Shown one piece after another: positions 1-6,087 of a DNA stretch of 58,984 nucleotides (the first letter of the stretch is position 1; each line of letters begins with the position of its first letter). Source of the DNA: Bacteroidetes bacterium UBA7662 (GTDB lineage Bacteria > Bacteroidota > Bacteroidia > UBA7662); NCBI GenBank assembly GCA_002483345.1, contig DLHS01000002.1, positions 1 through 58,984 of the forward strand, in the 5' to 3' direction. The notes below the pieces were generated by a model that worked only from the letters and a program-made list of their open reading frames with translations, searched no databases and was not told the origin of the DNA. A program made the position numbers and the translations under genes.

Positions 1-202
1 GCAAAGGCCCGTAGGGACTTAATCTGCGTACCCACCTAAGCTCCAGGCACCTTCTCCTCCCGCCCCCTTACGGGCCCGCACCCTGGCATTTTAAAGCACA
101 GGCAAGGCCTGGCCCAGCCCCTTCTTCCTCCGCAATGAACCAATTTCACCCCCACATCGTATTTTAATCCAAACGCAATCACACAATCAAAGCTGCGTTT
201 GC

Positions 203-210
203 TAAATTTG
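203..210 (+). promoter_or_regulatory. -7 promoter element for the TlpA-like gene
   Basis: TAAATTTG fits the Bacteroidota -7 consensus TAnnTTTG. Transcription would begin near 217, just ahead of the ATG at 232, which favours that start over the in-frame ATG at 199 lying upstream of the element. I see no clear -33 TTG at the right spacing. The preceding 200 bases hold no gene I can support. Confidence 0.5.
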
Positions 211-231
211 AAATACCTAAGCAATACAACC

Positions 232-771
232 ATGCGCAAATCAATCATCACCGCTCTTATACTTGTCGGCGCCACCGCCTTCTTCTTCACCCAAAATCAG
301 CACGATGCTACTGCCCAGACAGGTGAAAACTTCAAAATCGGCCAAAAAGCTCCCGATATCGAAATGGCAGGTGTCGATGGTAAAATGATCAAACTGAGCT
401 CCCTCAAAGGACAAATGGTACTCATTGATTTCTGGGCATCCTGGTGCGGCCCGTGTCGCCGGGAAAACCCGTCGGTGGTGAAAGCTTACAATGAGTTCAA
501 AGACAAAAAATTCCGCAACGGTAAAGGTTTTACCGTGTTTGGCGTATCTCTTGACACCAATAAAGACCGTTGGATCAAAGGTATCTCGGATGATAAGCTG
601 GTCTGGCCTTACCATGTAAGCGATTTACAGGGATGGAAAAATGCCGCTGCACAACAGTATGGCGTATATGGTATCCCCATGAGTTATCTCATCGATGGCG
701 ATGGTGTGATCGTTGCCATCAGCCCCAGAGGAGAAGCACTGCCCGCAAAACTGAAAGAACTCCTGAAATAA
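232..771 (+). CDS. TlpA/ResA-like thiol-disulfide oxidoreductase
   Basis: This 179-residue protein is exported or membrane-anchored. It opens with a positively charged start and a hydrophobic stretch at residues 5-20, followed by a thioredoxin fold. The active site WCGPC places the redox cysteines at 72 and 75, inside a FWASWCGPCRREN context typical of the AhpC/TSA-TlpA branch, and a cis-proline segment GIPMSYLI follows near residue 150. Such proteins reduce disulfides in periplasmic partners, for example during cytochrome c maturation, but the partner here is unknown. The gene stands alone, with its own -7 element upstream and a strong hairpin terminator downstream. Confidence 0.85.
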   Translation: MRKSIITALILVGATAFFFTQNQHDATAQTGENFKIGQKAPDIEMAGVDGKMIKLSSLKGQMVLIDFWASWCGPCRRENPSVVKAYNEFKDKKFRNGKGFTVFGVSLDTNKDRWIKGISDDKLVWPYHVSDLQGWKNAAAQQYGVYGIPMSYLIDGDGVIVAISPRGEALPAKLKELLK

Positions 772-791
772 ATCCAGGTGTTCCGAATACG

Positions 792-820
792 AAAAAGCCA
801 TCCCCCGGGGATGGCTTTTT
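792..820. terminator. Bidirectional intrinsic terminator after the TlpA-like gene
   Basis: The arms AAAAAGCCATCC and GGATGGCTTTTT pair perfectly around a GC-rich loop. A-tracts and T-tracts on either side allow termination in both directions. It separates the TlpA-like gene from grpE. Confidence 0.85.
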
Positions 821-954
821 ACTTTATTGCTGAAGTAAACTGATCCGGGAAAATCCTGCAAAGCATAAAAAACCGCGTTCTATCCAAGAACTCCTTACCG
901 GACGTCATATCTTTTTCGGACTTTTGCACCCGCAGCACACGCTGACAGATTGAC

Positions 955-1578
955 ATGAAAAACACCGATGGCAAAAATGTTGCATCCTGGTGGAGCAAAA
1001 CAAAAAATCGCATGAGCAAGGATAAAGAAGCACCAGAACTGGAACCCAACGAAGCAACTGCCGAAACGGCTGCATCTGCCGACAATATGGCTGCCGATGC
1101 AAACGTATCCGGACAGGAGGCGCAAACGGTGGATGAGGCAGAAAAACTCCGAGGCGAAATTGACGAGCTTAATAAAAAATACCTCTACCTGATGTCGGAG
1201 TTTGAAAATTACAAACGCCGTACCTCCAAAGAACGCCTGGAGCTTTTCAAAACGGCTTCCAAAGACATGATTGTGGAACTGCTGCCTGTCCTCGATGACT
1301 TCGAAAGAGGCTTGCAGGTGATGGAAACAGCTACAGACGTTGCTTCTGTCAGAACAGGGGTTGACCTCGTCTACAACAAATTCCGCCAGGTAATGGTGAG
1401 CAAAGGCCTGAGTCCCATTGAAGCAGCAGGTAATGAATTTGATCCTGAATTACACGAGGCCATCTCGCAGGCACCCGCCGGACCGGAGGCAGTGAACAAG
1501 GTCGTGCAGGAAGTTGAAAAGGGCTATCGCCTCCACGATACCGTGGTGCGGTACGCTAAAGTGATTGTAGGAGTATAA
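955..1578 (+). CDS. grpE: GrpE, nucleotide exchange factor of DnaK
   Basis: GrpE is the cytoplasmic nucleotide-exchange factor that releases ADP and substrate from DnaK. This 207-residue protein has a low-complexity acidic/Ala-rich N-terminus (about 20-60), then the long dimerising helix (about 65-120, YLYLMSEFENYKRR), and a C-terminal beta domain with the family signature NEFDPELHEAI and LHDTVVRYAKVIV at the end. A second in-frame ATG at 1012 would give 188 residues. I kept 955 because a TATCTTTT element at 908-915 would start RNA near 922. dnaJ follows after one base, so the two are co-transcribed. dnaK is not in this window. Confidence 0.93.
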   Translation: MKNTDGKNVASWWSKTKNRMSKDKEAPELEPNEATAETAASADNMAADANVSGQEAQTVDEAEKLRGEIDELNKKYLYLMSEFENYKRRTSKERLELFKTASKDMIVELLPVLDDFERGLQVMETATDVASVRTGVDLVYNKFRQVMVSKGLSPIEAAGNEFDPELHEAISQAPAGPEAVNKVVQEVEKGYRLHDTVVRYAKVIVGV

Positions 1579-1579
1579 G

Positions 1580-2707
1580 ATGTCAAAACGCGATTATTAC
1601 GAAATCCTGGGTGTTGACCGCCAGGCGGGTGACGATGAGATCAAAAAGGCCTACCGCAAGGCGGCCATTAAGTTCCACCCTGATAAAAACCCAGGTGACC
1701 ACACAGCCGAAGAGAAATTCAAGGAAGCTGCAGAAGCCTATGAAGTCCTCAGCGATAAGGACAAACGAGCCCGCTACGATCGTTTTGGCCACCAGGCCAT
1801 GGGCGGCGGCGGCGGTGGCGGTCACAGTATGGAAGATATTTTCAGCCAGTTTGGAGATATTTTCGGTGAAGGCAGCCCGTTCGATAGCTTTTTCGGCGGC
1901 GGAAGCCGGGGTGGCGGAGGCCGTACCCGTGCCGCCCGTGGAACCAATCTGCGTATCCGCGTTAAACTGACACTCGAAGAGATCGCGACCGGGGTAGAGA
2001 AAAAAATTAAGGTTACCAAAGCCGTTCCGGCCGAGGGAGTAACATTCAAAACCTGCTCAAGCTGTAACGGACAAGGGCAGGTACACCGGGTAACCAATAC
2101 CATATTGGGGCAAATGCGCACCACCCAAACCTGCCCCACCTGCGAAGGAACCGGCCAGGTAATCGACAAACGCCCTGCAGGTGTGGATGCAGATGGCCTT
2201 ACCCGCAAGGAAGAAGTCATCAGCATTCAGATTCCGGCAGGGGTGGCCGAAGGCATGCAACTTACCGTATCAGGCAAAGGCAATGCCGGCCGCAACGGCG
2301 GCCCTGCTGGCGACCTGATCGTATTGGTAGAGGAAGAAGAACACGAACACTTCAAACGCGACGGCAACAATATCCTCTACGACCTGGAAATCAACTTCTC
2401 AGAAGCTGCCCTGGGCGCCCAGATAGATGTGCCGGTACTGGATGGCAAAGCCAGAATCAAACTGGAACCAGGCACACAACCCGGTAAACTCCTGCGTTTA
2501 AAAGGCAAAGGCTTACCCAGCGTGAACAGCTATGGCAGGGGAGATATGATTATATACGTCAACGTATATGTTCCGCAGCGGCTCAGCCGGGAAGAAAAGG
2601 AAATCATAGAGAAGCTGAAAGATGCCCCGAATTTCCAGCCAGGTGCCGACAATGCCAAAAAATCTTCCTTTGTCGACAGGATGAAGGACTTCTTCCACGG
2701 GGAGTAA
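1580..2707 (+). CDS. dnaJ: DnaJ, Hsp40 co-chaperone with a reduced zinc domain
   Basis: DnaJ delivers unfolded proteins to DnaK and stimulates its ATPase. In order it has a J domain (1-70, HPD at 33-35), a Gly/Phe-rich linker (75-118), a zinc region, and a C-terminal substrate domain (about 218-345) with the usual GVAEGMQL and GDLIVLVEEE segments. The odd point is the zinc region: only two CxxCxGxG motifs are present, at 159-166 and 185-192. These match motifs 2 and 3 of ordinary DnaJ (zinc centre II). Motifs 1 and 4 (zinc centre I) are missing, with KRPAGVDADGL where motif 4 belongs. Length (375) is otherwise normal and the frame is intact. Confidence 0.93.
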   Translation: MSKRDYYEILGVDRQAGDDEIKKAYRKAAIKFHPDKNPGDHTAEEKFKEAAEAYEVLSDKDKRARYDRFGHQAMGGGGGGGHSMEDIFSQFGDIFGEGSPFDSFFGGGSRGGGGRTRAARGTNLRIRVKLTLEEIATGVEKKIKVTKAVPAEGVTFKTCSSCNGQGQVHRVTNTILGQMRTTQTCPTCEGTGQVIDKRPAGVDADGLTRKEEVISIQIPAGVAEGMQLTVSGKGNAGRNGGPAGDLIVLVEEEEHEHFKRDGNNILYDLEINFSEAALGAQIDVPVLDGKARIKLEPGTQPGKLLRLKGKGLPSVNSYGRGDMIIYVNVYVPQRLSREEKEIIEKLKDAPNFQPGADNAKKSSFVDRMKDFFHGE

Positions 2708-2709
2708 AT

Positions 2710-2762
2710 CCACTCCGTGCCTCCGTGAGCTCTGTGGTTAAACCACCGGAGGCACAGAGTGG
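2710..2762. repeat. Imperfect inverted repeat (cruciform-type element) downstream of dnaJ
   Basis: The left arm CCACTCCGTGCCTCCG (2710-2725) and right arm CGGAGGCACAGAGTGG (2747-2762) pair at 15 of 16 positions. Between them a second small stem, GTGGT/ACCAC (2734-2738 with 2742-2746), can form. There is no T-tract, so it is not a standard terminator. The sequence resembles dispersed intergenic repeats seen in many genomes. Confidence 0.7.
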
Positions 2763-2822
2763 CCGGATTCCGGAATCGCTTCGTTTCAGAAAAACCGCTA
2801 CCTTTCCTGCTTAAAGGGTGAT

Positions 2823-3431
2823 ATGCGGTATTTACTGCTACTTTTCATTTTGATAACCTCAGCCGCGGCCGGTCAGGATTTTGAGCGGGTGTTGTACGAT
2901 ACCCTGTTGAATCAATATGATGAATCCGGCAATGCGGTGCAGGTTGCCTATCGGCTGGATGAATATGAATACCATATCCGCACAAAAAAAATAGACGATA
3001 CAACCAAAATCGCGCTGCGACTCATGATTTTTGACCGCGATGGAAAACTTGTATTTAGGTCGGAACCTTTGCGGGAAAGCCGCACCCATAAACTTTGCTT
3101 TTTTAAGTCTGAAAGATTCCCCAACCGGTTGATAATTCTTGGTTATAACAGCAACGAATATACCTGGGGAAGCGATGTTTATCTGCTTGAAAGTGGTCGG
3201 TTTAAGTATCTGGGACAGATGTCAGTGGCTGCTTACAAGGAGGGAGAGGTACCCTGGGATGTTTCCGCATATACGAGGGTAACGGGTGAGCCGGGGCAGC
3301 TTATTTTCAGCTTCAACCACGATCAGCTGATTTTCGATCCGGGTGGTCCGCGGGAGCAGATGCTCTCGAATAATCAGATCAGCTACCGCTATAAAAACGG
3401 AGAATGGAAGGAGATGGTAGTGCATGAATAG
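2823..3431 (+). CDS. Secreted hypothetical protein, paralogue A
   Basis: I do not recognise a named family. The 202-residue product starts with a clear signal peptide (MRYLLLLFILITSAAAG, cleavage near residue 17) and the mature part begins QDFERVLYDTLL. It is collinear with the protein at 4155-4763: both are exactly 202 residues and share YDTLL, the block around LRFFKS/LCFFKS, FNPGGP/FDPGGP, and the C-terminal EWKEM/EWREM. The two probably arose by duplication. No catalytic motif or lipobox is visible; it is likely periplasmic. A DUF1697 gene sits between the copies. Confidence 0.75.
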   Translation: MRYLLLLFILITSAAAGQDFERVLYDTLLNQYDESGNAVQVAYRLDEYEYHIRTKKIDDTTKIALRLMIFDRDGKLVFRSEPLRESRTHKLCFFKSERFPNRLIILGYNSNEYTWGSDVYLLESGRFKYLGQMSVAAYKEGEVPWDVSAYTRVTGEPGQLIFSFNHDQLIFDPGGPREQMLSNNQISYRYKNGEWKEMVVHE

Positions 3432-3440
3432 GGGAGATGT

Positions 3441-3476
3441 CGAGATATCGAGAGGCGAGAAGCGAGATATCGAGAG
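3441..3476. repeat. Short direct repeat in the intergenic region
   Basis: CGAGATATCGAGAG occurs at 3441-3454 and again at 3463-3476, a period of 22 bases. Each copy contains the palindrome CGAGATATCG. Function unknown; it may be sequence decay or a dispersed intergenic motif. Confidence 0.5.
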
Positions 3477-3551
3477 ACGGGGGGAGGATTGGGTTTTGGC
3501 TTTGCTGGGGATGCTGAGGTAAGGGGGTAAGCTGCTGTGAGGGGTACAAAA

Positions 3552-4094
3552 ATGAAAATTTTCGTTGTTCTGCTGAGGGGGGTAATGCCGAAGGGACAAA
3601 ACAAGGTGCCTATGGCGCAGTTGCGGGATGTTTTAACGACAGCTGGTTTTACTGACGTCCAAACCTGGATACAAAGCGGCAACATTCTGCTGAAATCAGA
3701 TTTACCGGCCAGGGAAATCAGTAAAAATATCCATGAACTTATAAAGGAGCATATTGGTGCCGATCTTCCCGTAGTTGTCAGAACGCCACAGCAGATCAGG
3801 AAAATGATGCTTGACAACCCTTTCCGGACAGAAGGGAGAACCCACGAACTTTTTTTCGTGTCTTTTGAAAACAAACCCGCAGCCGAACGGACAGCTGTTG
3901 TACTTGCACAGGATTTTTCTCCCGGAAAACTGGCAATCATGGGCCATTCAGCCTATTTGTTTGCCCCGGAAGGAGCGCCTCTAAGCCGGCTGGACAACAA
4001 CTACCTGGAGAAAAAACTGGGCGTGAAGGCCACCACCAGAAACTTTAACACCATAGCCAAAATGCTCGAACTGAGTGAAAGAGATGAAAAATAA
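3552..4094 (+). CDS. DUF1697 domain-containing protein
   Basis: The 180-residue cytoplasmic protein fits the DUF1697 family: an opening FVVLLRGVMPKGQNKVPMAQL followed by TAGFTDVQTWIQSGNILL and a C-terminal LDNNYLEKKLGVKATTRNFNT. In this family those blocks are the most conserved, and the function is not established. I chose the ATG at 3552 over the upstream in-frame GTG at 3537, because the conserved N-terminus starts there. It lies between two paralogous secreted-protein genes on the same strand. Confidence 0.85.
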   Translation: MKIFVVLLRGVMPKGQNKVPMAQLRDVLTTAGFTDVQTWIQSGNILLKSDLPAREISKNIHELIKEHIGADLPVVVRTPQQIRKMMLDNPFRTEGRTHELFFVSFENKPAAERTAVVLAQDFSPGKLAIMGHSAYLFAPEGAPLSRLDNNYLEKKLGVKATTRNFNTIAKMLELSERDEK

Positions 4095-4154
4095 ACTTAG
4101 CTTGCCTTCGATTTGGTACCCTGAAAATGTACTGAACCGGTAAGTTCCCACAGG

Positions 4155-4763
4155 ATGTTTCGACTGATACTGCTATTCACTTTTGTAACCACCCTTGCCA
4201 TCGGGCAGGATTTTGTGTCTGTCCCGTACGACACCCTGCTTGTTAAACAGGATTCTGCCGGTTATGATTTGCTGGAAGCAGGCCGCATGGATGGCTATAC
4301 CTATCATGTACGCTGCCGGATCCTGAACGACTCAGTCAGTGAGGTGCAACGCCTGCTTATCTACGACCGGAATGATTCACTCATTTTCAAGTCCATGGCA
4401 TTGCTCGAAAGCCACACTTATCGCCTGCGTTTTTTTAAATCAACCCAGCTTCCTGATGTAACAATTCTTCTGGCACATTACAGTCTGCAACATAGCCTTG
4501 GTAACGATGTCTATACCATCGAGAACGGCGTTGTAAGGCATCTGGGGTTGCTGGATATCGGCACTTATAATGTAGAAGACATACCGGGAGATATTGCGGA
4601 TTTCCTGAATATTTCGGTGGAAGATGGTGCTGTTATCTTTCGTTTTGTACCTGCAGAGGTAGTATTTAATCCCGGCGGACCTGCCAGAAGAACCCTTCGC
4701 AACGAGCAGATTCAATATGAATACAGCCACCGGGAGTGGCGGGAAATGACTATTTATGAGTAA
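4155..4763 (+). CDS. Secreted hypothetical protein, paralogue B
   Basis: This is the second copy of the 202-residue protein encoded at 2823-3431. A signal peptide spans residues 1-17 and the mature part begins QDFVSVPYDTLL. The central block (LLIYDRNDSLIFKS) and the C-terminal block (FNPGGP, EWREMTIYE) match paralogue A position for position, with much substitution elsewhere, so the duplication is not recent. No enzyme motif is seen. A terminator hairpin follows directly after the stop. Confidence 0.75.
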   Translation: MFRLILLFTFVTTLAIGQDFVSVPYDTLLVKQDSAGYDLLEAGRMDGYTYHVRCRILNDSVSEVQRLLIYDRNDSLIFKSMALLESHTYRLRFFKSTQLPDVTILLAHYSLQHSLGNDVYTIENGVVRHLGLLDIGTYNVEDIPGDIADFLNISVEDGAVIFRFVPAEVVFNPGGPARRTLRNEQIQYEYSHREWREMTIYE

Positions 4764-4764
4764 A

Positions 4765-4788
4765 AAACAACTCCTCCGGAGTTTGTTT
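4765..4788 (+). terminator. Hairpin terminator after paralogue B
   Basis: ACTCC and GGAGT pair around a three-base loop, extended by imperfect A/T pairing (AAACA with TGTTT), and end in a T-rich run. The convergent Sua5-type gene ends 160 bases further on. Confidence 0.6.
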
Positions 4789-4946
4789 TAGCTGGTGGTC
4801 AGGCCTGATTCTGTTCTGTCCGGGATAGAAATTTTGGAAAGCATGTATTTTCAGGATCACCGGGGATGAAAGTAGCGCTAAGTCCTGAGAAGTAATGGGC
4901 CAGATTCTATGGCCTGATGCGCCTGAATTGATTTCTTGTTTTGAGT

Positions 4947-5909
4947 TTATCCTTTCTCAGCCGCTCGCCGCAATCGGTCATTAATGGCCCTGCCCAGGCC
5001 GGTTTCAGGTACTGATTCTGCCAGTACTACTTTGATATCCATGGCCGAAAAGGCACGTAAATGTGCGAAGAGCTGTCGGGCTGCTTCTTCCATATCTCCC
5101 GAAGGGGATAAGATACGCTGATGTTCAGCCGGAAAGCCGGGAAGTGCCTCGCGGAAGGCCAGTATGCCTGTTTCGGCAGGGATAGCCGTCTGTGCAAGTG
5201 TCTTCAAATCTCCCAAAAGAACCGTTTTGCCAGGATTATAATGTTTCAGCAACATGCCCGGCGCCGTCGGGTTGGAGCTGGAAAGCCGGATCTGGCTGAT
5301 TTTTTCACCGGCCGCAGTTTCCAGTGCTTCCAGCGACAAGCCACCGAGCCGAAGTACAATCAGTTCCGGACCGCTTGCATCCAGAATGGTTGATTCGAGT
5401 CCGATGCGGCAAGGGCCTCCGTCGAGTATATAACCAACAGCATCTCCCAGCTGATCTGCCACATGTTGTGCCGTGGTCGGGCTCACAAATCCGAATGGAT
5501 TGGCACTCGGAGCTGCCAGCGGGAAGTCAAGCGAACGCAACAGTTCCAGCGTCATCGGGTGATCAGGGATACGGATACCAACAGTTTCATGACCGGAAGT
5601 AACCAGATCGGGGATAAGACTTGTTTTGGGCAATATGTAGGTTACTGGTCCCGGCCCTAGCACGGCATACAACCGCCTGACCACATCGGGGATGTATTTT
5701 ACATACGGTCCGGCATCCTGCAGGGAAGCGACATGTACAATAAGCGGGTCGAAGGCCGGCCGGTTTTTGATACGAAAGATGCCGGTAACCGCATTTTCCG
5801 ACAAAGCATTGGCAGCCAGGCCATAGACGGTTTCGGTGGGTATAGCAACAGTAAGCTGTTGGTTCAAACACGCACGTGCAAAAGTAAGATCGGTTCCTGT
5901 CGCCGGCAT
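4947..5909 (-). CDS. Sua5-type L-threonylcarbamoyladenylate synthase
   Basis: The enzyme makes threonylcarbamoyl-AMP from threonine, bicarbonate and ATP, the first step of t6A modification of ANN-decoding tRNAs, in the cytoplasm. The 320-residue protein has an N-terminal YrdC domain (about 1-200: PTETVYGLAANA, KNRPAFDPLIVHV, AAPSANPFGFVSPTT) and a C-terminal Sua5 domain (to 320), so it is the long Sua5 form rather than short TsaC. The start at 5909 was chosen because the YrdC homology begins there. The 31 codons upstream look unrelated, and a TAnnTTTG element at 5916-5923 places the transcription start at or next to this ATG. Confidence 0.88.
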   Translation of the reverse strand: MPATGTDLTFARACLNQQLTVAIPTETVYGLAANALSENAVTGIFRIKNRPAFDPLIVHVASLQDAGPYVKYIPDVVRRLYAVLGPGPVTYILPKTSLIPDLVTSGHETVGIRIPDHPMTLELLRSLDFPLAAPSANPFGFVSPTTAQHVADQLGDAVGYILDGGPCRIGLESTILDASGPELIVLRLGGLSLEALETAAGEKISQIRLSSSNPTAPGMLLKHYNPGKTVLLGDLKTLAQTAIPAETGILAFREALPGFPAEHQRILSPSGDMEEAARQLFAHLRAFSAMDIKVVLAESVPETGLGRAINDRLRRAAEKG

Positions 5910-5915
5910 AGCCCA

Positions 5916-5923
5916 CAAAATTA
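5916..5923 (-). promoter_or_regulatory. -7 element next to the Sua5-type start codon
   Basis: On the minus strand the bases read TAATTTTG, a match to TAnnTTTG, ending seven bases before the ATG at 5909. If used, the message would have almost no leader. The -33 region is poor: TTG is only 14 bases away. Moderate to low confidence. Confidence 0.35.
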
Positions 5924-6087
5924 CGTTCCTGCAGTTCCAAAAGCATACGTATGTGGTGAAAATCTGTAATTTTAAAATCCTGCTGCCAGATGCTTCAACC
6001 ACTTGCCTTTTTTGAAAGAACCACCGCCAAACGGAAAGATTGGACGGACAACATGCATCAAATGGCAGCCAGGGCTATTTCAATTGG

